The translations under genes were made by a program, and so were the position numbers. From Sulfurovum sp. (lineage in GTDB: Bacteria; Campylobacterota; Campylobacteria; Campylobacterales; Sulfurovaceae), in contig JANTGA010000001.1 of the NCBI GenBank assembly GCA_024763175.1, forward strand, positions 1 to 32,766: a stretch of DNA of 32,766 nt, written 5' to 3'. The notes under the pieces are model-generated. The model saw only the letters and a list, made by a program, of their open reading frames with translations. It did not search any database and was not told the DNA's origin. Of this stretch, positions 6,407 to 15,410 are shown piece by piece; the stretch's first letter is position 1; the number at the start of each line of letters is the position of its first letter.

Positions 6407-7186
6407 TTATTTTACATTTTCATATAGTTTTGTTACTTCGTTCATCTTTTTGGTAATCTTGTTGGATGAGCGTGCAATGAGACTCGGGATATATTTTTTT
6501 GACTTGGAAACGCCAAGAACTTCAAAAAACATAAAGTCTTTTTTGACGACATTGAGGCCATCTTTGATCTCTTTCGTATTTTTCGGAAAGGTTTCGAGTT
6601 TCTTCTGTGCAGTAGAGAACTGTTCCATCGCTTTTTTCATATCCGTATCGTTCATTCCTACGCCCCAGACCTTCAGCATATAGAGACTTGCCAGTCTCTG
6701 GGATAGCATCCTCTGACGGCCGGAGACATTGATGATCTCTCCGGTTGTCTCATTGGATGTTGCGGCGATAGCATTTGTAGCCTTATGTGCGGCTGCCAGG
6801 AGCTGATCGGTTGTTTTGAATACTTCGACTGCTTTATCCTTCTGCGGAGGGGAAAGCAGCTCTTTTTTGAGAGGTTTCCAGAGTTTATCGACTTCCTGCA
6901 TCGCTTCATAGGAGGCTTTGTCTTTGTCCTTGGTGAAGGCAAGCAAGTCTTTGAGAGTATAAGAGAAGAGATCAGCAGACTCCTGAAGTTCCTTTTGCGG
7001 GTTGCCGAATTTCAGTTTCATGCCTATCATAAAGTAGTCTTTATCCATGCGTTGCGAGAGCATTCTCTGTTTTCCGGCTTTGTTGATGGCTTCGTTCAAG
7101 TTCGAAATCTCTGCCTGCAAAGTTGTAGTTATGAAAATATTAAGTATTATCATACCAAGCATCATTTTTTTTGTATCCATTTTCAT
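6407..7186 (-). CDS. Exported protein with two PilJ/NarX-type sensor repeats (first gene of operon)
   Basis: A 259-residue protein with a signal peptide (about 1-25, ending LQAE). Two PilJ-type repeats open with AGKQRMLSQRMDKDY at 37-51 and SGRQRMLSQRLASLY at 155-169. A polar stretch with AVEVFKTTDQLLAAAH joins them. There is no second TM and no output domain, so it should be soluble in the periplasm. The upstream AGGA abuts the first ATG but is correctly spaced for the second ATG at 7180, so translation may begin with MDTKKMMLG. It is probably the first gene of the operon 7186-3534. It is related in architecture to the next gene, suggesting duplication within the cluster. Standard annotation would be 'type IV pili methyl-accepting chemotaxis transducer N-terminal domain protein'. 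Confidence 0.78.
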   Translation of the reverse strand: MKMDTKKMMLGMIILNIFITTTLQAEISNLNEAINKAGKQRMLSQRMDKDYFMIGMKLKFGNPQKELQESADLFSYTLKDLLAFTKDKDKASYEAMQEVDKLWKPLKKELLSPPQKDKAVEVFKTTDQLLAAAHKATNAIAATSNETTGEIINVSGRQRMLSQRLASLYMLKVWGVGMNDTDMKKAMEQFSTAQKKLETFPKNTKEIKDGLNVVKKDFMFFEVLGVSKSKKYIPSLIARSSNKITKKMNEVTKLYENVK

Positions 7187-7438
7187 CCTATTTTGTTATT
7201 AGTCGCAATTATTATTTATATAATTCTAACGATATTTAGTTTTCTCGCGAATTCTACTATTTGAAGTTAAACGAATTATTAACAGAGATTTTTTTGATGA
7301 AAATTTGCCAGATAATATCGGTTCTTGCTGAGTAATTGAGGTGAAATTGCGTTAGTGATTGGAGTCGGTCAAAATATAATATATAAAAAATACATTACAT
7401 TAAGTTAAAAAGGTGATTGAAGATAAAATAAAAAGAAG
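7187..7438. other. AT-rich spacer holding the PilJ/NIT operon leader
   Basis: A 252-bp AT-rich stretch between the sensor operon and the tRNA-Asp gene. On the minus strand, TATAAA (7215-7220) could be the -10 element of the sensor operon, without a good -35. The other end lies downstream of the tRNA operon and shows T-rich sequence but no clear hairpin. No convincing ORF was found on either strand. Confidence 0.4.
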
Positions 7439-7515
7439 TGGCGCGGCGGACGAGACTCGAACTCGCGACCCCCTGCGTGACAGGCAGGTATTCTAACCAA
7501 CTGAACTACCGCCGC
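7439..7515 (-). tRNA. tRNA-Asp (GTC)
   Basis: A cloverleaf read from the minus strand. The acceptor GCGGCGG pairs with CCGCCGC, the discriminator is G, and CCA is encoded. The anticodon loop contains GUC, and the T-arm has GTTCGAGTC. It is 77 nt long and the last gene of the four-tRNA operon. Confidence 0.97.
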
Positions 7516-7540
7516 ACCGAAACCAACTGAATGGCTAAAA

Positions 7541-7616
7541 TGGTGGTCGCTATAAGACTCGAACTTATGACATCTACCTTGTAAGGGTAGCGCTCTACCA
7601 ACTGAGCTAAGCGACC
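7541..7616 (-). tRNA. tRNA-Val (TAC)
   Basis: Acceptor GGTCGCT pairs with AGCGACC, with discriminator A and encoded CCA. The anticodon UAC sits in the loop closed by CTACC/GGTAG, and the D-arm has AGCTCAGTTGGTAGAGC. It is 76 nt long and the third gene of the operon. Confidence 0.97.
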
Positions 7617-7630
7617 ATCAAGTAAAAATT

Positions 7631-7706
7631 TGGCGACCCTTAGAGGATTTGAACCTCTGTCTCTACGTTGAAAACGTAGCATCCTTGGCCGCTAGATGAA
7701 AGGGTC
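7631..7706 (-). tRNA. tRNA-Glu (TTC)
   Basis: Acceptor GACCCTT pairs with AAGGGTC, with discriminator G and encoded CCA. The anticodon loop UUUUCAA carries UUC and is closed by CTACG/CGTAG. It is 76 nt long and the second gene of the operon. This is the tRNA whose mischarged tRNA-Gln counterpart is amidated by GatCAB (gatA is at 12149). Confidence 0.97.
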
Positions 7707-7738
7707 ATCTAGTCCAAACAGTCATCATTACTTGATAG

Positions 7739-7814
7739 TGGTGACCCGTCTAGGATTCGAACCTAGGGCCCATTCCTTAAAAGGGAATTGCTCTACCAAC
7801 TGAGCTAACGGGTC
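7739..7814 (-). tRNA. tRNA-Lys (TTT)
   Basis: Acceptor GACCCGT pairs with ACGGGTC, with discriminator A and encoded CCA. The anticodon loop CUUUUAA carries UUU and is closed by ATTCC/GGAAT. It is 76 nt long and the first gene of the operon, 36 bases downstream of the consensus -10 element. Confidence 0.97.
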
Positions 7815-7850
7815 ACACTTCTTAAAGGTTGTTCTCTTTAAGTGGGCAGA

Positions 7851-7879
7851 ATTATAGCGGAGAAATTCTTGTTTGTCAA
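7851..7879 (-). promoter_or_regulatory. Full-consensus sigma-70 promoter of the tRNA operon
   Basis: On the minus strand, TTGACA (7874-7879) and TATAAT (7851-7856) are separated by exactly 17 bp, a perfect consensus pair. It points at the Lys-Glu-Val-Asp tRNA genes. The -35 hexamer overlaps the stop codon of the CinA-family gene on the same strand. Confidence 0.93.
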
Positions 7880-8967
7880 GGGTTTTTGAAAAATTCTTCA
7901 AAATTCTTTTTTTCCAGCTCGATCATCAATTTGATGACGTGCATAGCCGCCTGATATTGGATATAGTTTCTGTCGCCTCTGAGTAGCAAATGTTTGCTTC
8001 TCGTCTCTTGCGCATTGGCTGCTGCGATATAGACTGTACCTATAGGTTTGAGGGGGGTTCCGCCTGTCGGGCCGGCGATACCGCTGGTCGCCAGAGCGAT
8101 ACCGCTGCGAGCCATTCTCCTGGCACCTTCCGCCATCTCAACGACACACGCTCTGCTGACAGCCCCGGGATTTTCCAACACTTCTTTGCTGACCCCCAGC
8201 CATTGATGTTTGATCGTGTTGGCATAAGAGACGACGGAACCATTGAGAATGTTGGATGAGCCGGATCGTGCCGTGAAGGAGGATGCGATCAGTCCACCCG
8301 TACAGCTTTCAGCGAAGCTGATCGTCTTCTCTTCGCTTCCCAGGACCTCGATACATGTGTCGAAGATATTGTTTGAGGGAAAGAGAAGAAGATCCGGGTC
8401 GGCAGAAGGGGGGAGAAGTTTATCGATGTGATACGTACTCTCTGCGTGAATCTCATACCAGCCATCGATCAGCGGATAATAGTCAAAATGGAAGTGGTTA
8501 TCGTTTGCATACTGCTTGAGTCTAAGCAGTGGCGTTTTACTGCCAAGCAGTTGCCATATAATGTAAGCTTTTTTTGCTTCGAGGAGCAGTTCGGGTATCT
8601 CTTCTCCATTTTTTAGCATGATGAGATTGCATTGCGCCTCTTTGAGCTGCAAAAGCCAGCTGTTCTCTCTGACTTCTGTTGCGCTGGCCGGATGGAGGGT
8701 ATTGCCTGTAGCGATCAGTGCATCTCCCTTGAGTGTAGCTAATATCCTGCTGATGAGAGGATAGACGTTTGCAGAAGTAGCGATACAGAACTCCAGAGGC
8801 TTGTCAAGCAGTGTTTGCAGTGTATCGATCAATGCAGGATCATTCTCCTCCAGAAAATGGATGGAGTTGACGGATCGGTTTTTTGCTTTCAGTTTGCGTT
8901 GAAGTGCTTCTGTCAATGCATTGTCCTGATAGATGGTGCGGTCGATATAGATAAGCGTGATGGGCAT
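7876..8967 (-). CDS. CinA-family protein (C-terminal nicotinamide-nucleotide amidase-like domain)
   Basis: A 363-residue protein. The C-terminal domain (about residues 205-355) is a clear CinA/PncC domain, with FAESCTGGLIASSFTARSGS, GSVVSYANTIKHQWLGV, GAVSRACVVEMAEGAR, ATSGIAGPTGG and KPIGTVYIA. Such domains deamidate NMN to nicotinic acid mononucleotide in pyridine-nucleotide salvage. The N-terminal 200 residues should be the MoCF/COG1058 domain of full CinA, but its usual GGLGPTxDD motif is not visible and the segment looks strongly diverged. The reading frame extends 23 codons upstream. The ATG at 8967 is chosen because GAGGAG lies seven bases before it. The gene is immediately upstream of the tRNA operon and divergent from ileS. 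Confidence 0.82.
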   Translation of the reverse strand: MPITLIYIDRTIYQDNALTEALQRKLKAKNRSVNSIHFLEENDPALIDTLQTLLDKPLEFCIATSANVYPLISRILATLKGDALIATGNTLHPASATEVRENSWLLQLKEAQCNLIMLKNGEEIPELLLEAKKAYIIWQLLGSKTPLLRLKQYANDNHFHFDYYPLIDGWYEIHAESTYHIDKLLPPSADPDLLLFPSNNIFDTCIEVLGSEEKTISFAESCTGGLIASSFTARSGSSNILNGSVVSYANTIKHQWLGVSKEVLENPGAVSRACVVEMAEGARRMARSGIALATSGIAGPTGGTPLKPIGTVYIAAANAQETRSKHLLLRGDRNYIQYQAAMHVIKLMIELEKKNFEEFFKNP

Positions 8968-9128
8968 CGGAATACTCCTCATTATTTGTTGGGTTAAATT
9001 ATAACGAAATTCTAATGGAGTTTTGGCTATAATCATCTCTATTTCATTGTCATAGCAGAGGGTGTCATCTTCACGGAAGGGGGCTACTGTTTGCTGTGGC
9101 GATAATCACCGAAACAGGAACGATACCG

Positions 9129-11885
9129 ATGGATTTTAAAGAGACCTTACTACTTCCAAAAACTGATTTTCCGATGCGCGGGAATTTGCCGCAGAATGAA
9201 CCAAAACGTTATAAAAAGTGGTTTAACGAGGGGATATATGAGCAGATGAAAGAGAAGCGGGAGGGTGCTGAACGTTTCACGCTCCATGATGGTCCTCCTT
9301 ATGCCAATGGGGATATCCATATTGGTCACGCACTCAATAAAATCCTCAAAGATATCATCCTCAAATACAACTACTTTCAGGGGAGATCCGTTCGTATGAC
9401 GCCGGGCTGGGATTGCCATGGTCTGCCGATCGAACAGAAAGTAGAGGAGAAACTGGGCAAAATCAAAAAAGAGGCGATGCCTACAGCGCAGTTTCGTGAG
9501 CTTTGCCGGCAACATGCGGCGAAGTTTGTCGACATCCAGAGGGAGGGGTTCAAGTCTCTTGGCGTGATCGCAGACTGGGAGCATCCCTATGTGACGATGG
9601 ATTTTAAATTTGAAGCCAATATCTATCGTACACTATGCGAAATAGCCAAGAGAGGGCTTCTGGTGGAGCGCCACAAGCCGATCTTCTGGTCCTGGGCGGC
9701 GCGAACGGCGCTGGCGGATGCTGAGGTGGAGTATGAAGAGAAAGAGGATTATTCGATCTATGTCGCCTTTGAGCTTTCGGATAAAGCCAAGCAGGATCTT
9801 GACCTGCATGGCAAGGCAGCGGTAGTCATCTGGACGACAACACCCTGGACGCTGCCGGCCAATACCGGAATCTCCCTCAATCCTGAAGAGATGTATCTCC
9901 TGAGTGATGACGGCTATATCGTGGCGAAGAGCCGTTATGATGCACTGATCGAAGAGGGCGTTGTGGCTGGACACGCCGGACGGGAGATCGCAGCGACAGA
10001 GCTGGAAAACATGCTGGCAATCAATCCCCTGAATGGTCGCAGTTCCAAGCTCGTACTGGGTGAGCATGTGATGCTTGATGGCGGTACGGGCGCTGTCCAT
10101 ACGGCTCCGGGCCATGGAGAAGATGACTACCGTGTCGGACTCAAATATGGACTGGATGTGATCATGCCTGTGGATGAGCGGGGATGCTTCGATGAGAGTA
10201 TTGTCGGCTTGAACCTCTTGCCCGATCCTGAGAAATTTGTCGGGATGCATATCTTCAAAGCCAATGAACCTATCCTGGAACTTTTGGGCGATGCACTGCT
10301 CAAAGTCAGCAAATTTACCCACTCCTACCCGCACTGTTGGCGAACCAAAAAGCCATTGATCTATCGCGCGACAAATCAGTGGTTTATTTCGATCGACGAC
10401 AAGCCTGAAGGGGCAGAGGAGAGCTTGCGCAATACTGCACTCGATGCACTGGAGAATGTCAGCTTTTATCCGGAGAGTTCCAAAAACCGTCTCAAGCCGA
10501 TGATTGAGGGACGACCCGACTGGTGTATCTCCCGTCAGCGTTCATGGGGCGTGCCGATCGCCTTTTTCAGAGTCAAGAGCACCAAAAAAGTGATCTTCGA
10601 TGAGAAAGTTGTCAACTTTGTTGCGATGATTTTCGAGCAGTTTGGTGCTGATGCGTGGTATGATATGGAGATTTCACAGCTGCTTTACCCGGGTTCGGGC
10701 TACAAGGCAGAGGAGCTGGAGAAGATCGATGATATCCTGGATGTCTGGTTTGACAGCGGTTCGACGTGGAATGCTGTCCTCAAGAGCCGGAACTATGATG
10801 CAGGAAACTATCCGGCATCTCTCTATATCGAGGGAAGTGACCAGCACAGAGGGTGGTTTCAATCCTCGCTGCTTTTGAGCTCTGCTATCAACCATATCTC
10901 TCCCTATCAAAACCTGATCACCCACGGCTTCACTGTCGATGAGAAGGGCGAAAAAATGAGCAAATCCAAAGGCAATGTCACCGCCCCCGATAAAGTTGTC
11001 AAGCAGTATGGTTCCGAGATCCTCCGCCTCTGGGTTGCTTTGAGCGACTATCAGAGCGACTTGAAGATCTCCGACGGTATCCTCAAGCAGACAGCAGAGC
11101 AGTATCGAAAGATCCGAAATACCTTCCGCTTCCTGCTTGCCAATGTGGATGATCTCGATATGGTCGTGGTGCCGGAGGCTTACGGGGAGCTGGATAGGTG
11201 GATTTTGCAAAAAGCTTCAACGGTATTCGCGTCAGTGAAGGAGAGCTTCGACGAGAATGATTTCCTGCGTGGTTTTGCTGTACTGAATCACTTCCTGACC
11301 AATGAGTTGAGCGGCATCTATATGGATATCTGCAAAGACAGGCTCTATTGTGATGTCCGCGACAGTCAGAACAGACGGGCTGCGCAGTCAGCGATGGCAG
11401 TGATCTCCAGGAGTATGCTCGGATTGATCGCGCCGGTGCTGACTTATACTGCTGATGAGATACTTGACTATGCGCCGACGATCTTCAAGGGTGAAATGGA
11501 GAGTATCTTTGATCTGGTGTACGAAGCGGTACCGGAAGTATCCGAAGGATTTGATGATACGCTGCTGATGGGTGTCAGGGAAGCTTTCTATGAAGAGGTA
11601 GACAAGCTCAAGAAAGAGAAGATCATCAAGTCTACGCTGGAGCTGGAGATAGCCGGCGACGTGGAAGGTTTCACTCTTTCACAAAGCAAAGATCTTGAGG
11701 ATTGGTTCGTCGTCAGTGCCGTTAAGTCTGCTTCTCAAGGCGAAACATTGGTGCATTTCGAAGCAGACGGTAAAGCCTATACGATCCACAAAGCCACAGC
11801 GCACAAATGTCCACGATGCTGGAGATTTACTGCTGCAGCAGAAGATCAGCTCTGTGACCGCTGCGACAAGGTCGTGAATGTTTGA
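9129..11885 (+). CDS. ileS: Isoleucyl-tRNA synthetase
   Basis: Charges tRNA-Ile with isoleucine in the cytoplasm. It is a class I synthetase of 918 residues, the normal size for the bacterial enzyme. HIGH is at about residue 64 (DIHIGHALNKILKD) and KMSKS at about 609 (KGEKMSKSKGNV). The CP1 editing domain lies between (TTPWTLPAN, GTGAVHTAPGHGEDD). The C-terminal zinc finger shows CPRCWRF and LCDRC. The frame is open from a GTG at 9096, but the ATG at 9129 is preferred: AGGA lies upstream and the protein then begins MDFKETLLLPKTDFPMRGN, as in relatives. The last bases overlap a tiny membrane-protein ORF. gatA and guaB follow. Confidence 0.98.
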   Translation: MDFKETLLLPKTDFPMRGNLPQNEPKRYKKWFNEGIYEQMKEKREGAERFTLHDGPPYANGDIHIGHALNKILKDIILKYNYFQGRSVRMTPGWDCHGLPIEQKVEEKLGKIKKEAMPTAQFRELCRQHAAKFVDIQREGFKSLGVIADWEHPYVTMDFKFEANIYRTLCEIAKRGLLVERHKPIFWSWAARTALADAEVEYEEKEDYSIYVAFELSDKAKQDLDLHGKAAVVIWTTTPWTLPANTGISLNPEEMYLLSDDGYIVAKSRYDALIEEGVVAGHAGREIAATELENMLAINPLNGRSSKLVLGEHVMLDGGTGAVHTAPGHGEDDYRVGLKYGLDVIMPVDERGCFDESIVGLNLLPDPEKFVGMHIFKANEPILELLGDALLKVSKFTHSYPHCWRTKKPLIYRATNQWFISIDDKPEGAEESLRNTALDALENVSFYPESSKNRLKPMIEGRPDWCISRQRSWGVPIAFFRVKSTKKVIFDEKVVNFVAMIFEQFGADAWYDMEISQLLYPGSGYKAEELEKIDDILDVWFDSGSTWNAVLKSRNYDAGNYPASLYIEGSDQHRGWFQSSLLLSSAINHISPYQNLITHGFTVDEKGEKMSKSKGNVTAPDKVVKQYGSEILRLWVALSDYQSDLKISDGILKQTAEQYRKIRNTFRFLLANVDDLDMVVVPEAYGELDRWILQKASTVFASVKESFDENDFLRGFAVLNHFLTNELSGIYMDICKDRLYCDVRDSQNRRAAQSAMAVISRSMLGLIAPVLTYTADEILDYAPTIFKGEMESIFDLVYEAVPEVSEGFDDTLLMGVREAFYEEVDKLKKEKIIKSTLELEIAGDVEGFTLSQSKDLEDWFVVSAVKSASQGETLVHFEADGKAYTIHKATAHKCPRCWRFTAAAEDQLCDRCDKVVNV

Positions 11886-11994
11886 TATGACACAACCGGT
11901 AGGAATCGAGGTGATCATAGGCTCGATCGCAGTCATTTTTGCCCTGGTAGGGGCAGGGCTTTTGGTTGTGGCATACTATAAGCGGAAACATTAG
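11878..11994 (+). CDS. Tiny single-TM membrane protein overlapping the end of ileS
   Basis: A 38-codon ORF starting at an ATG at 11878 inside the last codons of ileS (8-bp overlap), or at an ATG at 11887 (35 codons). The start at 11878 has AAGG six bases upstream. The protein is a single transmembrane helix (IEVIIGSIAVIFALVGAGLLVVAYY) with a short N-terminal tail and a basic C-terminus KRKH, so the C-terminus should be cytoplasmic. Its place between ileS and gatA recalls a short membrane ORF at the same position in Campylobacter (memory, unverified). It is probably translated by coupling to ileS. The function is unknown. Confidence 0.6.
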   Translation: MFDMTQPVGIEVIIGSIAVIFALVGAGLLVVAYYKRKH

Positions 11995-12102
11995 GATCCT
12001 TATCGTTTGGGATTGAAGTCCCCCTTCATTATTTTGCCCTGATTTTACTGTGTTGAAATTTGCATTTTTCTCTCCATAATACTCCCCAAACCTACTTTTG
12101 GA

Positions 12103-12108
12103 TATAAT
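12103..12108 (+). promoter_or_regulatory. Candidate -10 element for gatA
   Basis: TATAAT preceded by TTTTGGA, a T-rich context common in epsilonproteobacterial promoters. No good -35. It lies about 40 bases before the gatA start, in a 154-bp spacer that otherwise shows only a weak GGGA/TCCC hairpin near 12009-12024. Confidence 0.5.
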
Positions 12109-12148
12109 CGCCATATTTAACTCGAAAAACTGCAAGAGGAAATGATAA

Positions 12149-13492
12149 TTGATAACACTAAAAGAAGCATTGACAAAGAGCAAAAATGAGATGGCTGCAC
12201 TCAGAAAAGAGCTGGAGGAGAAGGCCATAGAGAGTGGGCTCAATGCCTATATCGGATTTGAAAGTTCCGGAGAAGGGGTGCCGATCTTGATCAAGGATAA
12301 TATCCAGGTGAAAGAGTGGACGGTTACCAGCGGATCGAAGATCCTTCAGGGCTATATCGCTCCCTATGAAGCGACTGCCATTGTCAATCTAAAGTCCAAA
12401 GGCATGATGGCGTTTGGTCGGTCAAATATGGATGAGTTTGCGATGGGTTCGACGACAGAGAGCAGTTACTATGGACCGACACTCAATCCGCACAACACCT
12501 CGTGTGTCCCCGGCGGCTCTTCGGGCGGTTCGGCAGCAGCTGTCGCGGGCGGTTTGGCGATCGCAGCGCTGGGTTCAGATACGGGTGGGTCGATTCGTCA
12601 GCCGGCAGCCTATTGCGGTTGCGTCGGATTCAAGCCGACGTATGGGCGGGTGAGCCGTTTTGGATTGGCTGCGTATGCCTCTTCGCTCGATCAGATCGGC
12701 CCGATCACCCAAAATATTGAAGATGCAGCGATCCTCTATGACGCCATTGCAGGATACGATCCTAAAGATTCGACGAGTGCTGATCTCGAAACGAGCAGTA
12801 CCGCCGAGCAACTTGATCTCTCCAGAAAGTTGACGATCGCTGTCATCGATAACTACATCTCGGAAGCTTCACCCGAGATACAGGAGGCCTACACTCAGAC
12901 AGTTGCAGTACTCGAGAAGGCAGGCCATACAATCGTACACAAAAACATGTCCAATACCAAGTATGATATTGCAGCCTATTATATCGTAGCGACAGCAGAA
13001 GCGGCGACCAATCTGGCACGTTTTGACGGGGTGCGCTATGGCCGAAGGGCCGTCTCGGAAAACCTTGAAGAGCTCTACTACAAGACGCGCAGCGAAGGCT
13101 TTGGTGAAGAGGTCAAACGAAGAATTCTGCTGGGTAACTTTGTACTCTCCTCAGGCTATTATGATGCATACTATCTCAAGGCGCAAAAGGTACGACACTT
13201 GATCCGGGATGAGTTTACGAAAATCTTCGATGAAGTAGATCTGATCCTCTCTCCCGTGGCACCCAGTGTGGCACCTGAGATCGGGAGCATACAAGATCCA
13301 CTGGAGATGTACAAAAGCGATATGTATACAATTGCAATCAATCTGGCAGGACTGCCCGCCCTGAGTCTTCCGGTGGGGAGTAATGCGGCAGGAATGCCGA
13401 TCGGACTGCAGCTGATCGGAAACGCATTTGACGAACAGACAGTATTGGATGGCGCTTACAGCCTGGAACAATCACTCAAACAGAGCAAGTAA
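12149..13492 (+). CDS. gatA: Glu-tRNA(Gln)/Asp-tRNA(Asn) amidotransferase subunit A
   Basis: The amidase subunit of GatCAB. It releases ammonia from glutamine to convert misacylated Glu-tRNA(Gln) or Asp-tRNA(Asn) into the correct species. At 447 residues it is slightly short but complete. The amidase-signature triad has the standard spacing: Lys49 (PILIKDNI), cis-Ser124 ([10 protein letters not shown]) and nucleophile Ser148 ([11 protein letters not shown]). The start is a TTG at 12149, set by GAGGAA seven bases upstream and by the expected N-terminus MITLKEAL. The ATG just before it is out of frame. guaB follows nine bases later. gatB and gatC are not in the window. Confidence 0.97.
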   Translation: MITLKEALTKSKNEMAALRKELEEKAIESGLNAYIGFESSGEGVPILIKDNIQVKEWTVTSGSKILQGYIAPYEATAIVNLKSKGMMAFGRSNMDEFAMGSTTESSYYGPTLNPHNTSCVPGGSSGGSAAAVAGGLAIAALGSDTGGSIRQPAAYCGCVGFKPTYGRVSRFGLAAYASSLDQIGPITQNIEDAAILYDAIAGYDPKDSTSADLETSSTAEQLDLSRKLTIAVIDNYISEASPEIQEAYTQTVAVLEKAGHTIVHKNMSNTKYDIAAYYIVATAEAATNLARFDGVRYGRRAVSENLEELYYKTRSEGFGEEVKRRILLGNFVLSSGYYDAYYLKAQKVRHLIRDEFTKIFDEVDLILSPVAPSVAPEIGSIQDPLEMYKSDMYTIAINLAGLPALSLPVGSNAAGMPIGLQLIGNAFDEQTVLDGAYSLEQSLKQSK

Positions 13493-14947
<1,455 letters not shown>

Positions 14948-14957
14948 GAGAGGAAAT

Positions 14958-15389
14958 ATGAAGCGTCTTGTTTGGGTTGTGCTGGGGCTACTGCTGGCAG
15001 GATGCGGCAGAGAGAGAGTAGCCAATATCGCGACACCCGAACAGATGGACAATAAGGCACTGTTGGTTATATTGCCTTCTATACCCAAAGAGTTCTGTTA
15101 TGCTGACCGCATGATGGAAATATTGGATGATTTTTCAGTTGAGTTGAACGGGACAAATCCGCAAATGCTTTCTATAGAGGCAAATCTGGATTGCTCAGAT
15201 TATGGATTTGACAATTGTGCAAGTATTGATTTGGGTACAGGAGATGACAATAAGCCTGCGGCCATGATCGAGTGCTTCTCTGATGACCAGACACGTCTGT
15301 GCTTGATGCTTTTGGGCAATGAGTACAGGGACGCTGAAGGCAATACGTTTGACGAGACCTGTATCGAGGGTAGTGATCGCAAAGAGTAG
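14958..15389 (+). CDS. Lipoprotein, unknown family
   Basis: A 143-residue lipoprotein. The signal (MKRLVWVVLGLLLAGC) ends in a canonical lipobox LAGC with the lipidated Cys16. The mature domain is acidic, with several further cysteines (EFCYADR, LDCSDYGFDNCAS, IECFSDD, RLCLML, ETCIEG), so disulfides are likely. It lies 10 bp after guaB and 21 bp before metY, in the same orientation, so it is probably co-transcribed, although nothing links it to purine or methionine metabolism. An SD-like GAGAGGAA precedes the ATG. No known family was recognised. It is probably on the periplasmic face of a membrane. Confidence 0.8.
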   Translation: MKRLVWVVLGLLLAGCGRERVANIATPEQMDNKALLVILPSIPKEFCYADRMMEILDDFSVELNGTNPQMLSIEANLDCSDYGFDNCASIDLGTGDDNKPAAMIECFSDDQTRLCLMLLGNEYRDAEGNTFDETCIEGSDRKE

Positions 15390-15410
15390 CAGAATAAAAA
15401 AGGAGAAAAG

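Noticed and set aside
9633-10334. 233-codon minus-strand ORF
   Set aside because: Antisense to the ileS editing domain; no recognisable features.
12009-12024. GGGA/TCCC hairpin after the small ORF downstream of ileS
   Set aside because: Only four to five base pairs and no T-run; too weak to call a terminator.
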